Part shown: in pieces, positions 28,061 to 37,128 of the stretch
Position numbering within the stretch: the stretch's first letter is position 1
How the letters are laid out: each line of letters starts with the position of its first letter
Origin: Conchocele bisecta
Taxonomy: Eukaryota > Mollusca > Bivalvia > Lucinida > Thyasiridae
Reading direction: 5' to 3'
Assembly: GCA_029237695.1 (NCBI GenBank)
Contig: JAQRGA010000042.1
Coordinates: 930,001 to 994,000, forward strand
Length of the DNA stretch: 64,000 nucleotides
The notes under the pieces: generated by a model
What the model was told of the DNA's origin: nothing
Database searches by the model: none
The model's input: only the letters and a program-made list of their open reading frames with translations
Program-made: the position numbers and the translations under genes

Positions 28061-29134
28061 TTATAATATGTCATTTGATTTTGGATAACTTCCAAGAATT
28101 TTAATTGAGGGAGATATTTTATTTAATCCTTCAATTTCTTTAATGAAATTTTTGTCAGTTTTATGCCCTAAATAATCGAGGAAAAAATAATATTCCCAAT
28201 TTTTACTCTTAGAAGGTCTGCTTTCCAGCATTGTTATTTGTATATTTTTATTTTTAAATGGGAGCAGGGTATCAGATAAAGCACCAGCTCTGTCATTTAC
28301 TAAGTAAAATAGAGAAGTTTTATCATCTCCGGTAGGTTTGGGGGATTGTTTTCCTAAAATTAGAAATCTAGTTACATTATTAGAATTATTTTCAATATTG
28401 CGTGATGTAATTTTTAATGAATTATCTAGGTTAGAATATGATGTATTTGCTATTAGTGCAGCATTATTACTGTTTAGTACAGCATTATATGCTTCATCAG
28501 AACTTACTAATGATTTTTGTACAGTATTTGTTAGATTCTCTTCCAGCCAGTTTGAACAGGAATTAAATAAACTTGACTCAGCATAAATATATTTTATTTT
28601 ATCAAAGTTGCAGTTCGATATTAGCGAGTAGTGAGAACTTACATTTATTTCTGCACATATTTTTACTGATGAATTAATAAGCTCATCTAATGTATCTGTT
28701 ACAACACCCTGAAGAGAGTTTTCAATTGGAACAATTCCGTAATTTACTCTGTCTGCTTCAACTTCTTTAAAAAGATTTTTTATTGATTTACAGGAAACAG
28801 TTTTTACATTTTGACCAAATTTTCCTAAAGCGGCAAATTTAGAAAAAGATTTGGCATCTGAAGGATAAGCTACTGTTAATGGATATTCCAACGCTAAAGC
28901 ACCAGACATTATTTCGCGATAGATAGCTCTTAGTGCTTTAGTTTGAAGTGGTCCTTTATTAATTTTTTCCAATCTTGAAAGAAGTTTTTTTTCTCGTTCA
29001 GGAACATAAATCTCATGAGACATATTTTGTTTCCATTTTCCGATCTTATGGACATACTCATAACGCTCATTTAAAAGCTCTAAGATTTTTCTGTCTATCT
29101 CATCTATATTTATTCTTAATTGATTTAAATCCAT
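28061..29134 (-). CDS. pheA: Bifunctional chorismate mutase/prephenate dehydratase (P-protein)
   Basis: Converts chorismate to prephenate and then phenylpyruvate in phenylalanine synthesis. Three domains in 357 residues: AroQ-type chorismate mutase (1-85, RINIDEIDRKILELLNERYEYVHKIGKWK), prephenate dehydratase (about 90-270, IPIENSLQGVVTDTLDEL and VTRFLILG, the TRF motif), and a C-terminal ACT domain (about 278-350) with GALSDTL and ESRP, the phenylalanine-binding signature. Feedback inhibition by phenylalanine is therefore expected. hisC follows and could supply the last transamination. Confidence 0.93.
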   Translation of the reverse strand: MDLNQLRINIDEIDRKILELLNERYEYVHKIGKWKQNMSHEIYVPEREKKLLSRLEKINKGPLQTKALRAIYREIMSGALALEYPLTVAYPSDAKSFSKFAALGKFGQNVKTVSCKSIKNLFKEVEADRVNYGIVPIENSLQGVVTDTLDELINSSVKICAEINVSSHYSLISNCNFDKIKYIYAESSLFNSCSNWLEENLTNTVQKSLVSSDEAYNAVLNSNNAALIANTSYSNLDNSLKITSRNIENNSNNVTRFLILGKQSPKPTGDDKTSLFYLVNDRAGALSDTLLPFKNKNIQITMLESRPSKSKNWEYYFFLDYLGHKTDKNFIKEIEGLNKISPSIKILGSYPKSNDIL

Positions 29135-29278
29135 AAAATTATAACACTCTTTTGATGAAAATGATTTTAATTAGTGGTTTCTTTTGATACATTTATAAAA
29201 ATAAATATAGATAAATAGTTACTCAATTACTATAAGTAAAGCTTAATTTTAACAAGAAATTATTGGAGTGAAAATTTT

Positions 29279-29671
29279 ATGATAGAAGTTTGTGCCGCTG
29301 TTATTAAGATTAACAGTAAATTTTTAATAACAACAAGACCTGAAGGAACACATTTAGCAGGAAAGTGGGAATTCCCGGGAGGAAAACTTGAATCTGATGA
29401 ATCGCATTTTGACTGTATCGTTAGAGAGTTATATGAAGAATTAAGTCTGGATGTAATACCTCTGGATAAATTATATACACTAAAATGGCATTACCGCGAA
29501 AAGTCTGTTTTACTGCATTTTTATCGAGCTTTGCCAATTGATCATGAATTCACTGAAATTATGGCTAATGATACTCAATTAATAGATTTTATACCTGTAA
29601 ATATGTTGAAAAATTATAATTTTGTAGAAGCAGATAAATCATTTATTAATTATTTATCCTTTGGAGAATAG
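29279..29671 (+). CDS. mutT: Nudix hydrolase, MutT-like (8-oxo-dGTP diphosphatase)
   Basis: Small 130-residue Nudix protein that would clean oxidised nucleotides from the pool. The start VCAAVIKINSKFLITTRPEG and the Nudix box GGKLESDESHFDCIVRELYEEL (about 35-56), with the REL-EEL core, are complete. WKHY-like WHYREKSVLLHFYR and the C-terminal segment match MutT/CTP pyrophosphohydrolase members. A GGAG precedes the ATG. It is convergent with pcnB and separated from it by 19 bases. Confidence 0.85.
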   Translation: MIEVCAAVIKINSKFLITTRPEGTHLAGKWEFPGGKLESDESHFDCIVRELYEELSLDVIPLDKLYTLKWHYREKSVLLHFYRALPIDHEFTEIMANDTQLIDFIPVNMLKNYNFVEADKSFINYLSFGE

Positions 29672-29690
29672 TGTGCAGCTATAAAATTAA

Positions 29691-30896
29691 TTATTTATTT
29701 TTTTTCTGTTTGCTGTATTTCCAAAAGTTTACGATCGTATCGTCTTTCCACCAATAATTATTTAGAATTACAGCCAGTTCTCTGGCTATTTTAAAACTTG
29801 GGTGTCTTTTGGTTTTATTTGGATTTATTCTCTTATATATTCTATTCTGGAGAAGTATTGAATCAGCGACATCTGAAATTATATATTTTGGGAAAAAATA
29901 AGGAGCGAATATATTATTTACTGTTTGTTTAATTATTCTTTCTGTATCGTTATTGAGGGCAAAAATACAATTATCAGGAGCACCTGATAATTGAGTATTG
30001 ACAAAAGGCATTGCAATCACGGCTAATGCCAATGATAAATCATTAATAGTGTCACCTTCTTTAAGCAGCTTGCATCTTATTTTAAATAGATTTAAGGCAT
30101 TGTTAAATTCGGCACTATCTATCCATTTACTTAAATTTGGCAGATAATATTTTAAAAAATTATATTTTTGGAAGGCTTTTATTATGCCATAGGCGTATGG
30201 CGATTTTAGTATTTTTTCCAATTCAAAAGTCAGGCGTGAATTTGAAGTAGGCAGTATAAGTTTCAGTGATTTATTTAAAGAGAGATCAGTCTTTTTAGAA
30301 AGTTTAAAATCGTATTGACCTACAAGTTTTAATGCTCTCAGTAATCTCACAGGGTCTTCTGAAAATCTTGTATCAGCGTCACCTATAATTCTGACTATCC
30401 CTTTCTTTAAGTCTTTTATGCCTTTTGCTGTAAAATCTATAATTTTTTTTCTGACAGGATCATAAAAAAGTGAATTGACTGTAAAATCTCTTCTCCATGC
30501 ATCTTCATAGGCTGTTCCATACTCATTATCATTAAATATTAAATTTGAATTAGAGTCGTCTGTATTTTTAGAATTAAGCCTGCTTCTTTCAGGTTTTTTT
30601 CTAAAAGTACTTATTTCTATGACATCACTCCCGCAGTACAAATGGACAATTTTAAATCTTCTTCCTATAACTCTGGCACGTCGTCTGCCAAATATTTTTT
30701 TCACCTGTTCAGGTGTTGCTGATGTAGCAACATCATAGTCTTTAGGAATTCTATCAAGAAGAATATCGCGGATTGCACCGCCCACAAGATAAGCATCATA
30801 ACCTGATTTTTGTAAACGTGAAATCAGATGAGTAATATAAAACTCTATACGGTTGTTTAAGTCAATTTTTTTAGTTATATAATCCTCAGAATGCAT
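29691..30896 (-). CDS. pcnB: Poly(A) polymerase / tRNA nucleotidyltransferase family (PcnB)
   Basis: Class II nucleotidyltransferase. The head domain shows YLVGGAIRDILLDRIPKDYDVATSA with the catalytic DYD (about 38-60) and the RRARVIGRRFKIVHL segment typical of PcnB-type poly(A) polymerases. WRRDFTVNSLFYDP near 150 and ARFSEDPVRLLRALK-like RFSEDPVRLLRALKLV near 185 are also clear. The protein has 401 residues and a basic C-terminus. Its start overlaps the nadB stop by 11 bases, so they are coupled. It could instead be a CCA-adding enzyme; the GRRFKIVHL motif favours PcnB. Confidence 0.85.
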   Translation of the reverse strand: MHSEDYITKKIDLNNRIEFYITHLISRLQKSGYDAYLVGGAIRDILLDRIPKDYDVATSATPEQVKKIFGRRRARVIGRRFKIVHLYCGSDVIEISTFRKKPERSRLNSKNTDDSNSNLIFNDNEYGTAYEDAWRRDFTVNSLFYDPVRKKIIDFTAKGIKDLKKGIVRIIGDADTRFSEDPVRLLRALKLVGQYDFKLSKKTDLSLNKSLKLILPTSNSRLTFELEKILKSPYAYGIIKAFQKYNFLKYYLPNLSKWIDSAEFNNALNLFKIRCKLLKEGDTINDLSLALAVIAMPFVNTQLSGAPDNCIFALNNDTERIIKQTVNNIFAPYFFPKYIISDVADSILLQNRIYKRINPNKTKRHPSFKIARELAVILNNYWWKDDTIVNFWKYSKQKKNK

Positions 30897-32535
30897 GTGG
30901 TTTATTTATTTCCGTATTTATTAAATCGTACTCTTTGTTTCTATTAGGATAGTCAGCATTAAAATGCAGACCTCTACTCTCTCTTCTTTTTAGTGCTGAG
31001 TCAATAATAATTTCAGCAACTGTGGATATATTTCTTAACTCGATAAGATCAAGAGTTATATAAAAATCCCAATAGTATTTTTCAATCTCTTTTCTAATAT
31101 TCCTTATTCTTGCTTTAGCTCTTTCCAAACGTTTATTTGTTCTAAAAATACCAACATAGTCCCACATGAATCTTCTGATTTCATCCCAGTTATGTGATAT
31201 TACTACTAACTCATCAGAATCTATTGCTTTACCTGTCTGCCATATAGGAATATTTCCTGTAGGGCGATTTGCCCGAATATGATCCAAATTTTTATATATA
31301 TGCTCAAAAATAAATTTAGGAATTACCAGTGCTTCAAGAAGGCTGTTGCTTGCAAGTCTGTTTGCACCGTGAAAACCATTACAGGCAACTTCTCCTGCTG
31401 CATAAAGATTTGTAATTTCGCTCTTTCCATCAAGATCAGTTTTTACTCCTCCGCAGCAATAGTGTGCTGCGGGAACTACCGGTATATAATCCTTATTCAT
31501 ATCAATTCCTGCATTTAGGCATTCTTCATATATTCCCGGGAATCTTAATTTAAAGAACTCTTCACCTCTGCCTCTAATGTCAAGATAGACACATTCTTCG
31601 CCACTTTTTTTCAATTCATTATCTATTGCTCTTGCAACAACATCACGGGGAGCAAGGCTTTTCATTTCATGATATTTATGCATAAATGCATTATAACTAC
31701 CTTTTTTATCCATTATTTTAAGTACTGCACCTTCGCCTCTGACAGCTTCACTTATAAGAAATGTTTTTCGTTCAGGACAGAATAATACAGTTGGATGGAA
31801 TTGGAAAAATTCCATATTTGAAATACTTGCATTTGCTCTATAAGCCATTGCAATGCCTGCACCGCAGGCAACATCAGGATTACTTGTGTATAGATAAGCT
31901 TTACCTGCCCCGCCGGTAGCAAGTGTTGTAGTTAATCCTAAAAATGTTATTACTCTACTATTTTTTTCGTCTAGTACATATACACCTAGACAACTATTAT
32001 CGCCCAGCCATCCTAAGCGCCATGTTGTAACAAGGTCTATGGCTGCGTGATATTCGAATATGCTTATATTTGGATTATTTCTGCACATTTCAATCAGTGT
32101 TTCCTGAATCTTATTTCCAGTTATATCTCCTGCATGTAAAATTCTTCTTTTTCTATGTCCACCCTCAAGACCAAGGTCAAATTCATTTTTATGATTCTTA
32201 TCACCCAGTTCACCGCGTGTGGTAAAATGTATTCCGTATGAAATAAGTTCTTCTATACATTCAGGACCATTTTTTATAATTTTTTTTGCAGCTTTTTCAT
32301 TGCACATATTTGCACCTGCATAAAGCGTATCCTTAAAGTGTTCCTGATATGTATCTTCATCATGCACAACACAGGCAACTCCTGCCTGTGCACGTTTTGT
32401 ATTTGTCTGATCAAGTTCCTGTTTTGTTATTACTGCAACATTACCTAATTTAGATAGTCTTAAAGCTGTAGTTAATCCGGCCGCTCCACTCCCTATGACC
32501 AAGTGCTCAAACGTATATTTTGTTGTTTCTTTCAT
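30886..32535 (-). CDS. nadB: L-aspartate oxidase
   Basis: FAD enzyme that oxidises aspartate to iminoaspartate, the first step of NAD synthesis. The 549 residues show the dinucleotide fold GSGAAGLTTALRLSK at the N-terminus, the flavoprotein motif RAQAGVACV near 48, MEFFQFHPTVLF near 243, SEAVRGEGAVL near 265, and the active-site PAAHYCCGGVKTD with AAGEVACNGFHGANRLASNSL near 355-395. The C-terminal helical domain has RRESRG. It sits in a holA-nadB-pcnB run on the minus strand. nadA and nadC are not in the window. Confidence 0.94.
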   Translation of the reverse strand: MKETTKYTFEHLVIGSGAAGLTTALRLSKLGNVAVITKQELDQTNTKRAQAGVACVVHDEDTYQEHFKDTLYAGANMCNEKAAKKIIKNGPECIEELISYGIHFTTRGELGDKNHKNEFDLGLEGGHRKRRILHAGDITGNKIQETLIEMCRNNPNISIFEYHAAIDLVTTWRLGWLGDNSCLGVYVLDEKNSRVITFLGLTTTLATGGAGKAYLYTSNPDVACGAGIAMAYRANASISNMEFFQFHPTVLFCPERKTFLISEAVRGEGAVLKIMDKKGSYNAFMHKYHEMKSLAPRDVVARAIDNELKKSGEECVYLDIRGRGEEFFKLRFPGIYEECLNAGIDMNKDYIPVVPAAHYCCGGVKTDLDGKSEITNLYAAGEVACNGFHGANRLASNSLLEALVIPKFIFEHIYKNLDHIRANRPTGNIPIWQTGKAIDSDELVVISHNWDEIRRFMWDYVGIFRTNKRLERAKARIRNIRKEIEKYYWDFYITLDLIELRNISTVAEIIIDSALKRRESRGLHFNADYPNRNKEYDLINTEINKPHAF

Positions 32536-32604
32536 GATTAAAGCCTGAGTTTAACAGTAATTAATGACGCTTATTTTTAAAATATTATAGCTTATATGCA
32601 AATA

Positions 32605-33717
32605 TTAATTTTGATATTTACTACAAATTTTAGTAACTAAGTTTTCAAGAACTACTCTTGAAAAACTATTTCCAGATACAAATTCCACATTTGATTTAAG
32701 TAACAGTGTAAAAATTTCTGCTACTTCATTATCCTTAAATTTAGTGGATCCTTCATATACTTTGAAGAGTCTGTAAGGATGCCACGAAGCAATAGAAAAT
32801 TTATCTAAGTTAGGACTATTTTTTGCATTGTCAATAATATTTTTAAAATTTTGATAGCTAATATAGCCATCTATCTCTAAAATATCTGCCATTGCCTTAA
32901 CCTGCAGGATTTCTTTAAATTTATTTATTACTGAAGAGAGGATCGTTAATTCAAAATTAGCAGACATTGAATTTGACTGTGCATTATCAGAAATAATATT
33001 TAAAGCACTAAAGGCTCTTTTTATCTGTTTATTAGCTAATGCATCAGAAAAAACCCAGTTTGCCATTTCTATTGACTTGCTGCAGATTATATTGCAGTCA
33101 TCAATGTCAATTGTTTTTTTATCTCCGACAAATGCAATTAATTTATCTAGTTCACTACATAATCTTCCGTTGTATGTTCCTATCGTGTCTATTAAAAATT
33201 CAACTGTTTGATATGAGATTGAGACACTCTCTTTTTTGCAATATTCTTCTATTATAGAGTGAGCCTTATTTTTATAATTTTTATCTGTTGATGATAGTAT
33301 ATTAAATTCGAAAATTTCACCTTCAGATGCAAAAAATTTATACAGAGGAGTTTTTTTAGCTAAGTTGAGACCATCAGCTAAAAGGGTAATATTATTAAGC
33401 TCATCATTCTTTTTTAATGATTTTATCACTTCATCAAAAAGTAATTTTAGATTTTTACCGCTCTTATCTTTTAGGCTTTCAAATGATTCAAAATGTTTAA
33501 GCCATATAGTTTTTTTCGTCGAGAAAAAAGATGGTGTATTTATTGCAGTTAATAATCGTTCCAAAATAGTGAGTGGATTACTTTTTTCAGCTTCGCCGTT
33601 AACTATTTCAAAAGAGAATTCATTATCTACTTCATCTTTTAAAATATCAGCAATTTCTGATGTTTTTTTCTTAACTGCTATATGATCTGTTCCTGTTATT
33701 AAAATAAATTTTTTCAT
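32605..33717 (-). CDS. holA: DNA polymerase III delta subunit
   Basis: Clamp-loader subunit that opens the beta sliding clamp. The 370 residues have the HolA layout: N-terminal AAA+-like domain without a working Walker A (FILITGTDHIAVKKKTSEI), the NTPSFFSTKKTIWLKHFE segment near 61-78 that is characteristic of delta subunits, NGRLCSELDKLIAFV near 194, and a C-terminal collar domain. Divergence is high, as usual in this family. First gene of the holA-nadB-pcnB run, 275 bases from the divergent prfB. Confidence 0.85.
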   Translation of the reverse strand: MKKFILITGTDHIAVKKKTSEIADILKDEVDNEFSFEIVNGEAEKSNPLTILERLLTAINTPSFFSTKKTIWLKHFESFESLKDKSGKNLKLLFDEVIKSLKKNDELNNITLLADGLNLAKKTPLYKFFASEGEIFEFNILSSTDKNYKNKAHSIIEEYCKKESVSISYQTVEFLIDTIGTYNGRLCSELDKLIAFVGDKKTIDIDDCNIICSKSIEMANWVFSDALANKQIKRAFSALNIISDNAQSNSMSANFELTILSSVINKFKEILQVKAMADILEIDGYISYQNFKNIIDNAKNSPNLDKFSIASWHPYRLFKVYEGSTKFKDNEVAEIFTLLLKSNVEFVSGNSFSRVVLENLVTKICSKYQN

Positions 33718-33992
33718 TTGAGCATTAAATATATTTTTGATTAAATATTATGTTTATTATATATTCTTAATAATAATATGCTTATTCTGGTTAATACAAC
33801 ACTGTTATCAATATCTTTATTTTTACTTTCCTGTTCAAGAATTCTATCTTTCAATATTTTAAAATTATACGATAGTGTTGAAAAAACTTATTTATAATTT
33901 ATCATAGATAATAGTAATTATCATTTTCTTCAAAAAAAATATGAATTTAAAATATAAGTTTAATTGCGAAAATTATTCGGAGTATACTTTTT

Positions 33993-35093
33993 ATGACCGT
34001 GGACGAAATAAAATTAGCTGTAGAAAATGTTAATAATAGATTAGGACATTTAAAAAAATATCTAAAGCTTGATGAAAAAATAGCTATAAAACAGGATATT
34101 GAAAATAAAATGCTGGCATCAGATTTTTGGAGCAGCAGAGAAAAAGCTCAGGAAATAATGGGTGAATTAAGTGCAGCAAAAGGGATAATTGGTGATTTTA
34201 CTGAATTGATTGAAGAAGTCGAAGACTTTGAATCTTTTGTTGAGCTTGTAGAAGAAGAACCTGATGATGATATGCTTACCGAAGCAGAAAGTATGTGGAA
34301 ACTCCTTTCAGGTAAATTAGATAAGACAGAATTATTAAGCTTCTTATCTGGTAAATATGACCGAAAAAATACATTTTTATCCATTCACGCAGGTGCCGGC
34401 GGGACAGAATCATGCGACTGGGCTTCAATGCTGTTTAGAATGTACAGGCGATGGATAGAAAGGCGTAATTGGGACGAAGAAATTATTGATTTTCAAGCTG
34501 GTGACGAAACTGGCATTAAAAGTGTTACGATAATGATTAAAGGTAATTTTGCCTATGGATATTCAAAGGCGGAAAGAGGTGTGCATAGGCTTGTCCGTAT
34601 TTCTCCTTTTGACAGTAACTCTAGACGGCACACATCTTTCGCATCTATAGAAGTTGTTCCTGATTTAGATGATGAAGATATTGAAATTGAAATTGATGAA
34701 AAAGATTTAAGAGTTGATACATATAGAAGTAGTGGTGCTGGAGGGCAGCATGTTAATAAAACAGATAGTGCAATTAGACTTACTCATATTCCTACAGGTA
34801 TTGTAGTAGCATGTCAGGCACAGCGGTCGCAGCATAAAAACAGAGCGACTGCCATGAAAATGTTAAAAGCTAAATTATATGCTGTTAAAGAAGAAGAAAG
34901 ACGTAAAGAGGCAGATAATATAGGCGGTGAAAAAACGGAGATGGGCTGGGGAAATCAGATAAGATCATACGTTTTACATCCTTATCAGATGGTTAAAGAT
35001 TTAAGAACTAATGTAGAAACAGGAAATACTTCTGCTGTTCTTGATGGTGACCTTGATAAATTTGTTGATGCTTGGATAAAAATTGCGAAATAA
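33993..35093 (+). CDS. prfB: Peptide chain release factor 2
   Basis: Releases finished protein at UGA and UAA. The 366 residues contain the UGA-reading SPF tripeptide in VRISPFDSNSRRHTS (about 204) and the catalytic GGQ in SSGAGGQHVNKTDSAIRLTH (about 246). The N-terminus runs in a single frame: around codon 25, where many prfB genes have an in-frame TGA and programmed +1 shift, this one reads LKKYLKLDEKI with no TGA. The usual autoregulation is therefore absent. No clear ribosome binding site precedes ATG 33993. Confidence 0.94.
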   Translation: MTVDEIKLAVENVNNRLGHLKKYLKLDEKIAIKQDIENKMLASDFWSSREKAQEIMGELSAAKGIIGDFTELIEEVEDFESFVELVEEEPDDDMLTEAESMWKLLSGKLDKTELLSFLSGKYDRKNTFLSIHAGAGGTESCDWASMLFRMYRRWIERRNWDEEIIDFQAGDETGIKSVTIMIKGNFAYGYSKAERGVHRLVRISPFDSNSRRHTSFASIEVVPDLDDEDIEIEIDEKDLRVDTYRSSGAGGQHVNKTDSAIRLTHIPTGIVVACQAQRSQHKNRATAMKMLKAKLYAVKEEERRKEADNIGGEKTEMGWGNQIRSYVLHPYQMVKDLRTNVETGNTSAVLDGDLDKFVDAWIKIAK

Positions 35094-35152
35094 AAAATAA
35101 AATTTTTCAAAAAATTATTATTCAAATCTAAAATTATCAAAAGATACTTAAT

Positions 35153-36202
35153 ATGCAAAATATTTTTAAAACTATTATCTTTTCAATTGTTTTATTTATT
35201 CCAATTAGTAGTGTCTATGGAGATTCCCTGATAGAAAAAGTTACAGTTCCAAATTCATACATTGTTGCGTATATCAATTTTGATGAAATTCATAATTCCT
35301 CTCTCTTTAAATATATAAATAAACTTCTTGAAAGAGCAGACCATAGTAAAGTTAATCAGACTAAATTTTATAAAAATATTCTAAAAATTTTAAAAAAATA
35401 TAATTTAAAAGAGAGTGACTTTAATGAATTTGCAGCAACGATAGGATTGAAAGATCCTAATATTACTTCTCTTGATGATTTTAAAAAAGATGATATAAAT
35501 TTTGCATTTGGTTTTTTATTAATAAAAGATATAAGTTTTGTTAATTTGAATAATATAACAGAAGATGTAATTAAAAATGATAATAAACTCACTTCTAGTG
35601 TAGTTGAATATAAGAAAGAAAAATATATTAAAATAGTGAATGGTAACGAAACATTTTATATTACAACACTCCCGCAAAAGAAAATAATCCTAGGTTCTGA
35701 AACTCGGGCTAATTTATATCTATTAATTAATAATATAAAAAATGATACTCATATTTTATTTACACCTGAATTAAAGAAAATAGAGTCTAAATTGAATAAA
35801 AAAAGTGACTCTTACTTTGCTTTGGCTTTACCCAGTTCAATTACAAAAAATATTGCTGCGAATATAAGTTTTAAAAATAAAGGAATTAGGTCTATTGATA
35901 CTAATATTTTTAAAAATATAATGGGACTGACATTACAGGCAGATATAAATAGCGATTTAGTACTTAGGCTTAACAGTTTTTTTGCAGATAGTATGTCTGC
36001 AAAGGCATTCGATTTATTATTAAATCAGTTTATCCCAACATTTAAGATGATGCTTTTTATATCGGCAGAAGGTTCTTTGCCTATGTTGAATGAAGTAAAA
36101 TTTTTTTTAAGCGGCGGCAATGTTGTTGATTTTCATATAAAAATATCAAAACAAGACATCAAAACATTATACAAATTTATTATACTGAAGCTGAAAAATT
36201 AA
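35153..36202 (+). CDS. Secreted protein of unknown function
   Basis: A 349-residue protein that I do not recognise. It has a clear signal peptide (KTIIFSIVLFIPISSVYG, cleavage likely before Asp24). The rest is soluble-looking, lysine/asparagine-rich, with hydrophobic beta-like segments such as VPNSYIVAYINFDEI near 32 and a final FHIKISKQDIKTLYKFIIL. Its shape, a weakly conserved periplasmic protein starting with a P-x-x-x-xAYI strand, recalls DUF3352-type proteins, but this is a guess. It is 59 bases after prfB on the same strand and convergent with the defence island. Confidence 0.6.
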   Translation: MQNIFKTIIFSIVLFIPISSVYGDSLIEKVTVPNSYIVAYINFDEIHNSSLFKYINKLLERADHSKVNQTKFYKNILKILKKYNLKESDFNEFAATIGLKDPNITSLDDFKKDDINFAFGFLLIKDISFVNLNNITEDVIKNDNKLTSSVVEYKKEKYIKIVNGNETFYITTLPQKKIILGSETRANLYLLINNIKNDTHILFTPELKKIESKLNKKSDSYFALALPSSITKNIAANISFKNKGIRSIDTNIFKNIMGLTLQADINSDLVLRLNSFFADSMSAKAFDLLLNQFIPTFKMMLFISAEGSLPMLNEVKFFLSGGNVVDFHIKISKQDIKTLYKFIILKLKN

Positions 36203-36266
36203 ATCTTATTTTTCTCCATCATCATTCACTATTTATACAATTAAGCACTATTCCAATAATTGATAA

Positions 36267-36365
36267 TTATTCAAAATGAATATAATCCTTAATATCATTT
36301 AACTCTTTAGATTCGACTTCATCTGCAAGACGCATTTTTAAGCTTATATGTTTTACATTATTCAT
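36267..36365 (-). other. Possible 32-codon ORF downstream of the ATPase/DUF4435 pair
   Basis: Starts with MNNVKHISLKMRLADEVESK and ends DYIHFE, stop. It has no clear ribosome binding site and no recognised homologue. It may be the head of a truncated gene left after the defence island inserted. Confidence 0.25.
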
Positions 36366-36384
36366 TTTTACTATTTTTTTCATT

Positions 36385-37128
36385 CTAATAAAACAAAGAG
36401 GTAAAAGATGATTTTTGCCAGAGACATATTTTTTTTATGAACTTCTTACTACATTCATGTTTAGCTTCCAATTGTGAATAAGCTTCATTATACTGCTCAA
36501 TACAATCTTTATTATTTATTTTTTTTTTGATATTATCTATGCGTGAAGTAATTTTCGCAGGATCCAAGTGACCTTTATCATTTGAAGTTAACTTATTTAA
36601 AGAAAAGGCTATTGTCTCTATTTCCGGGCATACGGAATAAGTCGCACCATAAACTAAATATAATCTATGCAAATCTTTATTAATGTTAGCTAACCATGAA
36701 TTATAATTGAATAATTCACTTAATTTTGCATATTCTAAGTCTGTAGATTCTTGATCCAAGATCTTTAATATTGCTTTTTCTTCTATTAAAAAATTTTCTA
36801 TACAATATTTTGGTAGAATATAGAGTCCATCAGATTTTACTAAATTATATTCTTCTGTTAATAAATCCAAATCACCATCAACAATAAAAAGATAATTTTT
36901 TTCATCAGCATTATTTTTAATCTCTTTATGTTTCTTTATTACATCGTTTTTACTGCCAAGGGGAAATACTTCGACAATCTTAAATTTGTCTTTAAATAGT
37001 TTTTCTAATAAAAATAAAAATATTTTTTTATATCCTTCTGCTGTATCTTCAATATAAATATTAACGTCATTTAAACGTTTAAAAAAAGTTGATCTTGAAT
37101 ATTTTGAATCAATAGATCTTTTAAGCAT
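36385..37128 (-). CDS. DUF4435 (TOPRIM-like) protein, AriB-like
   Basis: About 247 residues from the ATG at 37128, chosen because GGGGAG lies four bases upstream; a longer frame from 37179 exists but lacks a better site. It overlaps the end of the ATPase gene by eight bases. DUF4435 features are visible: VNIYIEDTAEGYKKIF near 20, GSKNDVIKKHKEI near 60, YLFIVDGDLD near 80 with the acidic TOPRIM-type pair, and YILPKYCIENFLIEE near 102. In PARIS, the DUF4435 partner AriB is the toxic effector nuclease released by the ATPase. The assignment is based on domain pairing. Confidence 0.75.
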   Translation of the reverse strand: MLKRSIDSKYSRSTFFKRLNDVNIYIEDTAEGYKKIFLFLLEKLFKDKFKIVEVFPLGSKNDVIKKHKEIKNNADEKNYLFIVDGDLDLLTEEYNLVKSDGLYILPKYCIENFLIEEKAILKILDQESTDLEYAKLSELFNYNSWLANINKDLHRLYLVYGATYSVCPEIETIAFSLNKLTSNDKGHLDPAKITSRIDNIKKKINNKDCIEQYNEAYSQLEAKHECSKKFIKKICLWQKSSFTSLFY

